Below are positions 47,651 through 60,028 of a DNA stretch of 64,000 bases, piece by piece. Position numbers and translations under genes: made by a program. The notes under the pieces were generated by a model that saw only the letters and a list, made by a program, of their open reading frames with translations, made no database searches and was not told where the DNA came from. Each line of letters starts with the position of its first letter. Positions within the stretch are counted from its first letter, which is position 1. The stretch comes from Apoderus coryli (taxonomy: Eukaryota > Arthropoda > Insecta > Coleoptera > Attelabidae): the NCBI GenBank assembly GCA_911728435.2, contig OU452202.1, positions 22,981,135-23,045,134 of the forward strand, given 5' to 3'.

Positions 47651-50340
47651 AATACATTTTGGTCAATATTTTTCAAGTTCAATATGTTTTAAGTTCTGAC
47701 CGTTACTTATTGTCGGTTCTCTTCTCTTCAGGATCCTCCTCCTATAGAGCTTATAGTTTTTGACCGTTATTATCCTTTTTTTTTTAGATGCAAAGTAGTC
47801 ATGGACTTTCGGTTTGCTTTAAAATTGTAACAAAATAGAACCCGAAACTGGCAAACTTACAGATTGCTCGGTTCTAGAATACATGGGTGGCAGATCGCTT
47901 CTTTCTGAGAATTTCCAATATCACGAAATATTCCCATCGATTTGTTGACATAGGGTTCTTATTTTTTCTAAACATAAATATGAGCGTACCCTAATATTAT
48001 GTGTTGCGACAAACATGGGGGGTCTAAGAGTTATCTGCGTCATAAAGATTATGCAAGGCTTTTAAAAATATTTTGTTCTTACGATAATAGTGTTTATTGC
48101 CTTGTTATGTACTTTATACACCCTCTAATGTAGTTACAGATGTTTGAAATAACCGTTGGTCTAACATTTAAAATGTCTTTTTTCTGATTGGCTTATTTTC
48201 ATTTTGTATTATCTACTATGTAACTTTTATGAGACAATTCTGGAGAGGCAAAAGGACTTTAAGATCAGAATCGTTCTAGCATTGATTGAGTGAAGAAGTG
48301 TTTTCTAAATTGTATAAAGTTAAATTAAATATTCTAATTTGTTTTTGGACTTGGTATAATTTTCAGTCAAGAATTATTTTCTAGTTTTTTTTTTTATGTT
48401 TTAAAGTATCTGTATAAAGACTGAGTCCATTTCTTTCTCATTCTGAAGTAGTGAATTGTATAAAGTTCCGTAAGTTTTGATATTCTTTTAATTGAAGGCC
48501 TTTTTGTTCAATCAGTTTTTTTATATAAAGTTCAAAGTTATTTCTTTTAGTAATTGAAATAAATTCCGTTTTCAATAGTAATTAAAGTTTCATACAGGAA
48601 TTAATATAATTAGTCGAATTATATTAATTTTCCTATTTTTAAGTAGTACAAGTAATAACTACGATTTTTTTTTAAATTGTCATTATCGCTTAATTGTTTT
48701 TTTCTTTTATATTATACATATTTATTTCTTGTTGTTATTCATTTTCTTTAATTAGTTTTAATTATTAAATTAGTTGATTTTAGCCCACAAACTTTGTGTT
48801 TCATTTCTAATAAAGTTTTCGATAATTTATTGACAAAAGGGTCAACCAATTAAATATTTCTTTTTAATTAAAGTCGGTGACCAGAAGTGATACAAGATTA
48901 TAATGGTAAGTTGTTTGATTGTTTGATATAATAATTTGATTCTGTTATTATTCAAGATGATATTCTTTGTCTGTTCTTCTTTATTTGAAACCGCTCGTAA
49001 AACGTGAATCGAACCCGTAACAATTTGAATAGCATATTGGGGTCTACTACTCTTTAATTTTTTTACTACGCTAATTGATATATTTGATTAGAAAAAAATA
49101 TTGGCATTATGAAAGAATCTCATCAATACTTTAAAACATTGCTTTAATGCTAGAAAGCTAATTAATTCTAAGTGCGTCTCCGTAATAGTTCTACTATACA
49201 CACAGTTCTATCTGCAGTATTTTATAGTCAACGGGAGACTAGTTATAGTCTTTCTAGCGATGTCGATAATTCCCTCTGATAGGTTACAACTGATAAATCG
49301 TTTGGTCCGTGTTAAATTTTAATGAAAAGAAATTGGTGTTACGTACAAATATCTCGATTAGTATTCAAAGGATGGGATGACAAATAGAATTTACGATGGT
49401 ATTTGGATGCTTTACTATATAGACTGGAGCGTTCAAATAGGATTTTTTTTCCTGTTTAAGTGGTGACGATCTATTTATGACGTAAAAAAATCACAATGCC
49501 TTCAATATTGAAACAATTTTTGAGCGCAGGGGAATATTTTGAAAAGCAGTTTGTTCCCAAATTTGTAATAAACGTAATACTCTCTTATCTGTCGTGACTT
49601 GTGCAATATTTGAATTCTATTATTTGTAAGATCTCTTCTTATGTCTATAGAGAGCAAGATGGTTTTCTATTGAATTAGTAAAGACACCTTGGTTGTAAAA
49701 CTTTTTCAATTAAGTGATCGAAATTGTCTTTTGTGGACGAAACATTTTTTATCACTGATTCCTCTACAACCAATGCCTCGCCAATAACTGTAGGCAAATT
49801 TCGCTTAATCCAATTCTTGCTAATACCTACTTGGATGTCAGTTTTCAACTTTTTTTTGCAATTTCCGCAGACTTATAGATGAATATTATAAGTTTTATGA
49901 GCTGGACGAGCGTTGCTATCCGTAGGGAGATTCCTATTATACGGAATAGGAGATCTATGGAAGTTTCAAAAGTATTTTTTTTAATCTTTGGAACTAAATT
50001 TCTACACGCCTCTGAAGAGGCTTGCCCAGGGCTCAGGCTAATTGTTGTGTTCTAATATTTCCAGCTTTATTTCAATAATGAATTCGTCAATGGGGCCAAG
50101 CCAGGGTTGATAAAAATCATAATTAAAAAAAAACAAAAAATTTTACTAGCTTTTTTACAATTTTTAACCTGAAAATTTCATTACGCGTATTTTTTGGAAG
50201 TTTGTGCCTTTGTCATTCAAACTTGTATTAACGTGAAAATTTCGTCCGGGCAGCTTTGTTGAAACTTGTAATAACTGGCAGAAAACGCCCGGCTATATAA
50301 ATGATACGCATTTATTTTAGATATCAGTATATTTTCGCTT
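47651..50340. other. intergenic, possible LTR remnant at 48002-48905
   Basis: TGTTGCGACAAACATGGG at 48002 looks like an LTR start. AATAAAG occurs at 48810. GTCGGTGACCAGAAGTGAT at 48873 lies where a primer-binding site would follow an LTR. No gag or pol frame follows before the hAT remnant. The LTR reading is tentative; the rest of the stretch shows nothing. Confidence 0.3.
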
Positions 50341-50352
50341 TATCAGAACATC

Positions 50353-51975
50353 ATGACAAGCTGGGGCAGAAAGGAATTTAGTATTTGGCAGCATTTTATA
50401 AAAAAGAAAGTTGTGGGCAAACTGCAAAGAGTTGCAAGGTCTAGTGGACATACTAAAGTCATTGGGAAACCTGCAAAAGTAAAACTAGGGATATCAGCAC
50501 CAACAGAGGTCTTCATCTTGAAACTCTTCATGGTGATTGTCTGTCACAACCTGCAACTAGCCAGAGTGAAATTATCTAGTTCGCAAAGAAACATAGAAGG
50601 AGAACTGTGAAAGTGGAAGTGTAAGTGGACGCGTGAAAATTCTGAAAATAGTGGAAGTAGCCGTCATTTGGAGTCTTTCGTTGTGTCACCTGGGCAAGAT
50701 AAGAAGAAAAAATTTGAGAGACAAATAGCCAAAGCCGTTTACGCACCAAATTGCAGTTTTAGAGCTATAGAAAATAAGGAGTTTCGAAATAAGGGATGTG
50801 GCAGAGACCTATTTTGATAGATAGTTGTTTTGATTGTGTATATTGTATTGTTTTTTCGATGTATTGTATTATTTATTGTCTTTGTCTTTGTCTTTGTAAT
50901 TTTGTTTGCTCTGTAAATGGATGTATGTCTGTTGGGCAATAAAGCTTTATTATTATTATTTCAGTTATCATCAAAGCTTTTGAATGAAATATTTGAAGAA
51001 GAAAAAACATGCATGGTCCAATATACATCATGAACATATAATCTGTCTAGTTTTGACAGCAGAGGATGGAAACAGTGTTCTTTTAGAAAGCATATATATA
51101 TTGATCTGGTCATCCCCATGACTGAATATCTTCCCGAATTGGCTATTAACTCAATAAATAAGTGCAAAAATGAATATAACTCTAAAGTTATCAGAATTGT
51201 GACAAATAAAGTAAGGAACATGGTCAGTATGAAGAACAAAACTAGCGAGTCGTTTAATTATACTATACTTACATATTGTTGGTCAGCACACTTACTTAGT
51301 TTGTTCTCCAAAGTTTTAGAAGCGTCGCAGGTTAAAGAACATTTAGTACAAATTGTGAAATACTTTAGTAATACCCATTTACTAAATGCTTGGTATAAAG
51401 AAAAAGGAGGCAAGAAATTAGTCTTACCTCAGGATGTTCGATGGAATACACTTTCAGATTGTCTTGAGATCTATGTAAATGAGTGGCCAATATTGTTATT
51501 AATATGTGACGAGCATAAAGATCTAATTGATCCAGCAGTCATTTTCAAAAACTTTCAGATATCTATATTAAAAGGGTGGCTTTTTCTACATTTGCTAAGT
51601 GTTAAAATTTGCAAACTCTTTTTTAAATTAATTATGATATTTTTTAAAATGGATTTTGATCATCTCAACCCTGGGCGAAGTCTAAAAATAATTTCGTGGG
51701 CCGTGTATATAATTACATCATGTCACTGATAGACGGTTGGCATGCATCGCTTTTAAAGACTTCTTACCCCCATCTAAGTCAAAATTATACCGAAAAAATA
51801 AATAAAAGTCATACAATTAAGTTCCCGCCCACAAAAAAATGCTACAGTATTTATTACGACATTACAACGTTGCCAAATGTAAATAATATCAGCGCTTGTG
51901 AGAAAATCTACCGTATCAAAAGCAGTGGCGTTACACGACTGCTTATGCGGATACAAATTTCAGTTGCATGAGAAG
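50353..51975 (+). pseudogene. decayed hAT-family transposase
   Basis: Plus-strand pieces in order: WQHFIKKKVVGK (BED-type zinc-finger start), FERQIAKAVYAPNCSFRAIE with NKEFRN at about 50720-50800, SSKLLNEIFEEEK at 50965, then one long frame 51118-51729 with TEYLPELAINSINKC, LTYCWSAHLLSLFSK, VKYFSNTHLLNAWYKEKGGK, VLPQDVRWNTLSDCLE and EWPILLLIC. This is the DUF659-hAT core. The first catalytic Asp region, normally VTDNA, reads VTNKV, so the Asp is lost. A LINE 3' tail is inserted at 50820-50961. The C-terminal dimerisation domain is missing or unrecognisable. Confidence 0.8.
50820..50961 (+). mobile_element. short non-LTR 3' tail inserted in the hAT remnant
   Basis: Between the two hAT protein pieces lies about 140 bp with TTTGTCTTTGTCTTTGT, GGCAATAAAGC and a terminal (TTATTATTATT) run. 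A polyadenylation signal followed by a simple repeat is the usual 3' end of a LINE. Likely a 5'-truncated insertion. Confidence 0.5.
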
Positions 51976-53800
51976 CAATACTTAATTTATTACCAACGTT
52001 CCAGTTTTGCTATCTAATTGTTCCTTGATAAAAATAAGGGAAAATAGTCACGTAAATTTCACCTCTAAAGATTAGAAGGCGAGAAAAACTAGACGTTACA
52101 TATATTTCGAACATCAAACGCCACAGGATTCATAATTAACTCTCCCTTCTCTGAAATTCGTCTCCTGTTACGGACGAAAGGCGAGGGAGTTCTACGGTGT
52201 TTCTCTTTTACATTGTGTAAACTAAAACGCACACTTCACATGTTATAATGGAGGTAGCACATTGTTCTTTGGTGTTTAATTGGGGAGTAGCTTGATTTTA
52301 CAATGATACCCAAGTGCTCTTAACCATGTTCAATCTCGATCGATCGATATGTGAACTAATTTTTTACTGACGGAATCACATAAATTAGAGCATATTCACA
52401 GTGACAAGTTTTTTTTTAAACTACAATTTGACGAAAGTTCAAAAAGATGCTTGTGACAATCAAATTAAGTAAGCCATCACAAAAAGGTATTGTATTTTTA
52501 CAAGGAGACCAGATATTCTGCTTCAATCCTGCGACGCAAAAAATGCAAAGTGTAAGCTATTGCAGCAAGAGAAAGGAAGTTTTTTTAAAACACAACCAGT
52601 TCCCAAAAATGGTACAGAACTGTGGTGTGAGACTCAATATGTTTAACCATGTTTTTCAAAGAAGAATTTGATCCCAATGGTCAAAAGACTGGAAGAATAG
52701 AGTACAATCCACCATTTAACAATGATTATGCACGAATTTTTATAATATGTTTAAGCGACGGACTCCCAGCGTCTTCCCTCACCAACCGCCACTGTAAGTG
52801 TAGTTTTCAGTATAAAATGCTCCCCTATTTTGTTACGTAATGTACCACAGTGGCGGAAGCCGGCGGTAACGGAAGTAACGGAAGTAAAACGTTTCGTCAG
52901 TACGATGATTAGTAGGGTTAAAACCGAAAAATGTACCCTAACAATAATGGTCAATTTTTTCCAAAATAAGCCCCAGTTATCATTAGTGTCTGTATGTGCA
53001 CATTTTCCACCGGATATTACTCTTTTATGACAAGGAGCATACACACCGTGTCCCTGCACCCTTTAGTTTGTTAATTGCATCCACCCCTTGTATTATATTC
53101 AGAATGAATGTATAGAGAGAAGTACTAATGACAATTTCATGGTAGTATAACGATCTTGAAATCAAGACATCAACACAATATCACATTTTCGTTTCTATAC
53201 CTACATGGAGTTCAGAATAAGATGCTGGTCCTTAAGAGTGTGATTCATTAGCTTCAGACCCTCGGTGGTCGCAGTAAAGGTCTCGGAAGGACTCACTCGT
53301 TTTGAACCTACCTAGATAAATTTTTTTCTCTTCTTAACTTTTGAGCTACGGTTATTGTTGTTCACGTTATTTAATGTTAGTTCTTTTAATTTAATGATAA
53401 AATTGTTTATTAAATAATTCAATATAGCTTTTGTTTCAAAAAATATCTAGTCGATATCCTGTAAGGACTCCATTAGTTAAAAAAGTTAGAGAATCTTCTA
53501 CATCAAAAAAAGTCTGTAGTTGCGTAGAGGCTGATGTGAAATTTCATAAAACTATCTAGGAATTTTTATGAAATAGTCCATAATTACGATAAAGAGTAGA
53601 GTACAAAAACGAAAAAATCCTGCAACTTTGACACTCTGTATCTCAAAAACAAAGCTTCCACCGAATATGTTTGTATCAGATTTACATTTTAAAAAAATAT
53701 AAGTATTTTATAACTAGAAAAACCTGTCTCGCCCTGTATATAGCTGGGTTAGAAGTACTGGGTGCGGCACAATGACAAGTTAATTAAAAATAAATTTAAA
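51976..53800. other. intergenic with unassigned short frames
   Basis: Two overlapping plus-strand frames (52447-52671 and 52649-52840) read fairly protein-like (KGIVFLQGDQIFCFNPATQK; FDPNGQKTGRIEYNPPF) but match nothing I know. They may be remains of a transposon gene. A 10-bp inverted pair CCGCCACTGT / ACAGTGGCGG lies around 52785-52858. Confidence 0.3.
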
Positions 53801-53919
53801 TATACAGGGTGTCCAAAAAGTGTGGCATAGCAAATTTACAACTTATTAAACGTTAGTAAAATATTTTATAAATTTTATTTTATTTAGCTAGTGTATATGT
53901 AGTGTCCCACCATGTGATG

Positions 53920-54560
53920 ATGGTGATATAGAAAAGTAAAAGCCCACAAGACTGGAGAGCTACAGGGTACACTGAATAGCAGAGAATTATGGAATGGTTC
54001 AAAGCAATTAAAAATTTATAATGAGAAGGCTACAGAGTTGCCTGGTTCTCATAAATGTCCTGACGAGATTAAGAATTTTTTTATAGACTCTAACAAAAAA
54101 TAAAGATTGCAGAGTTATCGACTTCTATTTGAAAAGTAATGCACAGAGAGATGTCAGTTTTTCCGTTGGTCGCATAGGCGATGCTCAAGTTATTGGGGCG
54201 ATTAATCACATCAATTGACATGCGTCTCGGTCTGATGAGATTAGTTGTTGTTTCCTGACCATTATTCCAATCTTAAATCATATTTTAATGCGTGTATTGT
54301 ACAGCATAGATTTCATCAAGTTGGAAGTGCGTAGTGGTAGTTCTTTTGCCAAAAAACCAGAATCCTGAACAATTGGCTTATAGGCCTCAGATCAGACAAT
54401 TGTACCATTACGGCGACTGGTTTGGCGAGGGTTGTTGATGATCTGCTTATCAATGTGGACAATGGTAATGTAACTTCTTTACCATTTCTTGATTACAGCA
54501 AGTTCGATACAGTGGATCATGGACAAAATTGAGGTATTATGATTTCAATGCTGATATTGT
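53920..54560 (+). pseudogene. non-LTR retrotransposon, pre-RT and RT start remnant
   Basis: Plus-strand pieces in order: NSRELWNGSKQLKIYNEKAT, ELPGSHKCPDEIKNFFIDSN, AINHIN with SDEISCCFL, SSFAKKPES, and RVVDDLLINVDNGNVTSLPF with DYSKFDTVDH (corresponding to the DFSKAFDTVDH block of the palm). These are the linker and early reverse transcriptase parts of a Jockey/CR1-type ORF2. Many frameshifts; the YADD region is absent. Confidence 0.65.
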
Positions 54561-55189
54561 CAATAGAGGCCAATAAAATACCAAACACACTTAGATGGTG
54601 GCACTGCCCTGTGTCAGATTTCGGATCAAATACGCAGGCTATAAAATTGCTAAACATAAATCAAAACTGACGTGTTTCGGGGTTTCTTTTAAAAATGTAT
54701 TTCCGATTTTGAAAGTAATCGCCCTGTATAATAATTCTTTTTTATTGAAATTTTTAACCATTCCGGTAATAATTAAAATTAGCAAATAACCATTGTGTTT
54801 TGAATAATATATACAACCGCAAAATTCTATTAAAATTAATGTATAATTTTTTCCCAATCAACCACGTAATAAACCATTAAGCCAAATAATTTACTTTAGT
54901 GGAAAAAAATTTGAAAATGTGTATCTACACAGAAAATAAATTTTATAGGTATTATATATACATGTGTGTTTTATTGAGGCTATTATAATTATTGTTTTCA
55001 ATTTGTAGTTCAGTTTTATAGTAGTACAGGGTGTCCAGATTTCGTTGTAATTGACACAGTACCTCTGTTATTGTGAAAGTTAGCGAGATGCGGTTTTCGT
55101 GACACGTTGCTACGTTTTTGGGAAATTAACGATGTCCTAATCAGATTTTGGGTAACGCATGTTGTTTTCGAGATACAATAACAATCATC

Positions 55190-56340
55190 TTTATTTCAAA
55201 ATTATGTTACAACATAAAATGAAATTACGTCAATTAGGTACACCACAACCATCAGTACTACACTGATACAAACAATGTGTATTTTTAAATGGCAGAAACA
55301 TTCATAAATATACAACACAGTGACAGTCATTAGTTTTTCTGATTGAAACACCCCTCTACATGATTGTAAATGAGACATTTTGTTTAGTGTTCTTATACAT
55401 CGTTTTTGCACCACAAAGATACTTTGCACATTACTATCTCTACCCCAAAAAATAATACCTTATTTCATACGAGATTCAAAGTTTGCATGATACAAAATTT
55501 TTAATGTTGCTTTATTGAGATACTAACCTACAACTCGTAAAGCATAGCAGACAGAATTCAATTTATTTACTAATGAATTAATATGACTTGTCCAATCTAA
55601 AAATTCATTGATGATAACTCCTAAGAATTTAGTTTGTGTTCCAAGTTCTACTTCAGTATTTAAGTCAAGTGCAGCTAAATAACATAGCATTAGTTTTTCC
55701 AGAGTTAATAATTAATTTATTTTGGGTGCACCATTGTGAAAGGTTAACATAGAAATATCTTAAGTCTCGCTGCAAGTGATTTACATTTTGACCTCCTATA
55801 AGAACATTAGTGTCATCAGCATAATTTACTATTGTCAGATTTTGTTCTTGTTTTAGATTATGTATGTCATTAAAATAAACTAGAAAAAGAATAGGGCCAA
55901 GAATGCTTCCCTGTGCAACACCAAAGTTATTCAATTTCATTTCCGAACAGGCAGTTTTTCCATTTTTGGATATTGATACTAGTTGATACCTATCAGTCAG
56001 ATATGATTCTATCCATTTCAAAGAGTTTCCACGCACACAGTATAGATCTAATTTTTTCAATAATAACTTTCTGTCAAGGCTATCGTAAGCTTTAAATAAA
56101 TCTATAAACAAACCAATTGACTTATTGTTTTCAAGGTGTTCCAAAATAATATTTAAAAACTGAAAGATTGCAGTGTGTGCTGCAGATGAAGTAAATTACA
56201 GTTATTCAAAAAAGTTGTCAGTCTAGATGCCATAACTAATTCAAATACTTTAGAAAAACTAGGAAGCAAACTAATGGGTCGATAATTTTCCAAATTTACA
56301 GGGCCGATTTCAAAAAAATCACCAAACTTCTGTTTTTTTA
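55190..56340 (-). pseudogene. non-LTR reverse transcriptase remnant with YADD
   Basis: Minus strand. NYRPISLLPSFSKVFELVMA at about 56290 leads, after a short gap, into an open frame 55665-56144: SIGLFIDLFKAYDSLDRKLL, NSLKWIESYLTDRYQLVSIS, GVAQGSILGPILFLVYFNDI, NYADDTNVLIGG, and QWCTQNKLIINSGKT. The catalytic YADD is intact. Further down VQKRCIRTLNKMSHLQSCRG and FQSEKLMTVTVLYIYECF belong to the tail after the palm. The endonuclease domain is absent and frameshifts separate the pieces, so the copy is dead. Of a different family from the R1-like pieces at 18 and 26 kb. Confidence 0.8.
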
Positions 56341-57340
56341 AATGGAACCACCCTGATTTTTTTAGCGATTAAAATTGCATATTTTTTTCCCTTTCAAATA
56401 ATAGTTTTATTTTTAGAAGTATCAAAAATCGGCAGCGTTATTGAAAAATGTATTGTTATGAGCTTTTTTGGACACCCTGTAAATTTGGTATAGTGTTAAC
56501 TTCTGTTGCGATTATGTTATCAGTCTTTAAAATACAAAAATTCTAAGTAGATTTAATAAAAATTGAATTGAAATGTGGACACCCTGTAAAAACAGGTAAT
56601 GTACAAGGTGAAAACTAAATACAAAATTAGGTATACAAAACACTGAGTAAAATCTGGAAATAAATACGGAACACCCAGTGAAACCAACATGTTCTTTGTG
56701 CGTCATGTGGCCTCTCCATTGTTAAAATTTACTCCCAAATACAGGGTGTTAAAAAAGCCATTTCACACCTTCACATAACGAATTCACTCTAAATGCATGA
56801 CCGGTCTCGTCTTCGAAAAAGTATGGGCTAATTTTTGTGTTTAGGTATGACTATGGTGTTCAGACGACCGATGTCAAAACATATTCATCAATACCTGATC
56901 GTATTGAAATTTATTTGAGGCTCTGTTTAATTAAAGCCAGCATAGGCAATTATGCCTAATTACATCTACAGTTTATTACAGAAAACTCTGTAAATACTAC
57001 AAGCATTATTTAAATTATACTTATACGTTGAGAATTTGCTAAAATCCTTTAAATCCTAAAAAGAAGGCAATGAAAACAATCCTTTATTACCAATAATCCT
57101 AAAAAAAGAAGATGCGCACAGTAACCATTTCCTCATTGCATCTAGCACATCATTTATCTGATGTCATCCAATTGCAAACTCTCTGTGCAATCCGGGATAG
57201 TAATCTAAAGTGCCGAGCCAGCGGCAATTTTCACGAATTGGAGTAAATGTGTGGATTATATCTGAATATGTTACCTTTCTTATGTTCGTACGAGTCTTAA
57301 AGTTTCATTAATATAATATACGGCAAGGAATTTTGTTATT
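56341..57340. other. intergenic with several CACCCTGTA motifs
   Basis: GGACACCCTGTAAA at 56470 and 56577 and ACAGGGTGTTAAAA at 56741 mark ends of a dispersed repeat. No gene. Confidence 0.4.
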
Positions 57341-57346
57341 TTAGAG

Positions 57347-57670
57347 TTAAGAACAATAAAAAATGATAGATTTAGGTATGCATAGCCTAATGTTGTTACA
57401 ATTTTTTCCTGAACATGTTAATTGTAAGATTGACTGAGGTGTATCAATGGTTTGCGGAACAACAACTGATTTTGTACGACCTTCACGAAATTCGTCTTGG
57501 AGTGAATTACGACCACGATTGATTTCATCATACCATCGAAAAACACTGGTCCTTGATGGAGCTTCATCGCCAAAAATTGAATTAACTTCATCCATGCACT
57601 ATTGCTGAGTTAATCCACGTCGACAGTTGTCAAAAATAATCGCACGAAAACGTTCACGATTTAATTCCAT
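57347..57670 (-). pseudogene. mariner transposase N-terminal fragment
   Basis: Minus strand from 57670: MELNRERFRAIIFDNCRRGL, TQQ then an in-frame stop, then MDEVNSIFGDEAPSRTSVFR, WYDEINRGRNSLQDEFREGR and SVVVPQTID. This is the first helix-turn-helix and the GRP-type linker of a mariner transposase of a different subfamily from the intact copy. The catalytic part is deleted. AAACCTCGTAT at about 57824 is probably the outer TIR end. Confidence 0.8.
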
Positions 57671-58399
57671 TTTTGGGCCGAGATGAATCTTTTAAGTTAC
57701 TGTAAACAACACAAATAGCGCTCGTGTTGTCAAAACGTTCTGAGTACGTATAACCTCAAAAATTTCCAACTTTACGATAGAGCTGTCAGTTGTCAGGGTT
57801 GCCAAATCCCGAAATATAAAAGGCAAACCTCGTATCTACGTTATGTAGAAATTAGCTTGATAAAACACGTTTTAAAACCCTCATTGATTTGAATTCATAA
57901 AATTAAAATCCCATTTTAAGCTAAATGCAACATTAAAATTTACCCAGCTGCAATTTAAACTTTGAAACATTGTTCACGTGGGACTATGTTATATTATTAT
58001 GCCTTTTTCGAAATCAGTTTGCCCACCACCGCCACACAGATAATTATTTGTTATTATTGGAATAGCAATTCGCATATTAATTATGTTTTGACAAAATTAC
58101 AGTTTCATTACATAAACAACAAACTCTGGGGCAAGGAGTTTTAATCGTATACCGACGGCGACGATACGATCGTTTTGTGTTATTGTTTGTGAGTCAACGT
58201 GAGTTGATTTACAGCGAAACTAATCACTGTTTAATTATCAATTAATATATTATTTATATCCCTTGTGGCTTTTGGGTTCAACTTGTTTTGAGAATAATCT
58301 AAAATATTTCAAAATGGTTTTACGTATATGACTTTTATTTGCCCGTGTAGTTAAAATACTCCAACTTATTTATGTTAACATTTTGAGGTATTTTAATAT
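57671..58399. other. intergenic, AT-rich
   Basis: Includes the probable 5' leader and TIR of the mariner fragment (to about 57834). Nothing else recognised. Confidence 0.35.
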
Positions 58400-58525
58400 A
58401 GGTGTTTCATTTGGAGTTCCTCAGGGATCTGTTTTGGGTCCTCGTAGGTTTCATACTTGTAATCAACGATATTTTATTTTGAATAAACTCTTATAAGCTG
58501 ATGATTTAAATTTATTTAAATGCAC
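58400..58525 (+). pseudogene. scrap of reverse transcriptase
   Basis: VSFGVPQGSVLGPRRFHT followed by NKLL, a stop and ADDLNLFKC: the conserved GVPQGSVLGP block and the YADD block of a non-LTR reverse transcriptase, with a small deletion and a stop. Too short to place in a clade. Confidence 0.6.
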
Positions 58526-59520
58526 GGGTCAATTTCCTGGTAATGACAAAAGTAGCAGCAACGCCGACAATACAATTAAACCAAATTGACAGTTTAAATT
58601 ATTTCGCTAATTTCGAAGATTTCAAAGCTCTTTATATAATGAAAAACAGTGACAGTGAATATAGTTTAACACCACCTAGTCAATTTAATACTTTTAAAGC
58701 ATCGTAGGCTTATGCCATCCGTTTGATTTTTAGAAAAACATTTCTCTCAATAACTCGCGATCTACTCATCGCATTCATATGAAACTGGGTACATTAATAT
58801 TACAAATTTAGCCGAATATTTTGAAGGCAGAAAAAGTTAGAAAACATGTTGCCTCTGCAATTGCGGCAACAACTGAAGTTAGAAACATGCTAAGTGCCAT
58901 GTTTATCGTTTTGTATTCGTTTATTAGGAATTTTTTAAATGACGAAAAGCATAAAGATTTTTATATAAATATTTCTTAAGAGGCACTTAGCTCTTTGTTA
59001 GTGTAGTACAAAAATTTTGTATAAAACAATTTTTTTTTTCAATTTTAATAAGAGTCGCAATTTGACTTTTATATTTGCACAATCGTTTACACCCTTGAGT
59101 TCAATTATATTTCTAAAGTTTGAAAAATATTGTTAATAAAATGTTTTTCTTCAATAGCTTTGGTTTGTTGTTTTGGCACTTAATGTTTCTTACTTAAGGT
59201 GTTCAATTATTGATTGGTGTCATGCTTTTTGACATATTTTCATAATATACCTAATACTATAAATTATCAATAAACTTGCCTGACGAATAAGCTTATATAG
59301 TGAATTTCATATTCATCATGGATTTACCTGAAACAAAACAAAAAAAAAAAAATAAATAATTATAAAGTTACAGGATCATCAACATTAAATCTTACGGGCT
59401 TTTATTGAGGTAAGACGGTGGAATATAAAGCTGTTTTATTAATAAAATATGGCTGATAGTAATGATAATTCAACACTCTAAAATTCTTAAATGCATTCTT
59501 TAATTAGTAGAACAGTGGAT
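58526..59520. other. intergenic, AT-rich
   Basis: No gene or repeat recognised. Confidence 0.35.
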
Positions 59521-60028
59521 TAGTTAAGGTATGGGGGTTCTGCCCCATTTTCCCTTTGTCCGACAAGAAAATGGCAACACCGTAACTTAAGGGTAAATTC
59601 TTGCATATTTGGGGAAAAAGAGCTCAATTTAGCTGCAAATTCCCATAATTTAGAGCTGAAAAACCATACGCGTATTACCCCGCACACGGGAGTTTGACTG
59701 CGGCATTCCTATCATTTTTATATATTGCAGCACCCCCAGCTTAGGTCAACGATCTCTCCGTTACACCTAGGACTCCGTTCAAGGTCAAATTTGAACCAAA
59801 ACTCAGTAAATTCAAAATTGGATTTCTCCCCTGGTTTTTCGTAAAATGAGGGAAATTTGCCAACGTTGTGTGGGTTTTCACTTCGAAATTATGGGAATTT
59901 GCAGCTAAATTGAGCTCTTTTCCCCGAAATTTGCGAGAATTTACCCTTAAATTGCGGCGTTGCCATTCTCTGTGGGAAAATAGGGAAGAAAACGGAAAAT
60001 CGGCTGCAGCCCTCATAGCTTAACTACT
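59521..60028. mobile_element. 508-bp MITE with long inverted ends and 8-bp duplication
   Basis: The left end TAGTTAAGGTATGGGGGTTC is mirrored by the right end TAGTTAAGCTATGAGGGCTG (inverted, to 60028). The arms then match for over 100 bp (AATGGCAACRCCG, AAGGGTAAATTCT, AGAGCTCAATTTAGCTGCAA). CAGTGGAT (59513-59520) and CAGTGGAG (60029-60036) flank it. The plus and minus open frames inside are by-products of the repeat. hAT-type by duplication length. Confidence 0.8.

Noticed and set aside
48995..49030. Possible tRNA B-box on the minus strand (GGGTTCGATTC)
   Set aside because: The T stem has a mismatch, and no A-box, anticodon arm or acceptor stem could be built around it.
57110..57260. Cys-rich minus-strand string (KCARCNEE-like) suggesting a zinc-knuckle gene
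   Set aside because: A stop falls just before the Cys pair and no neighbouring frame supports it.
59741..60016. 91-codon minus-strand frame
   Set aside because: It lies in the arm of an inverted-repeat element and has no independent support.
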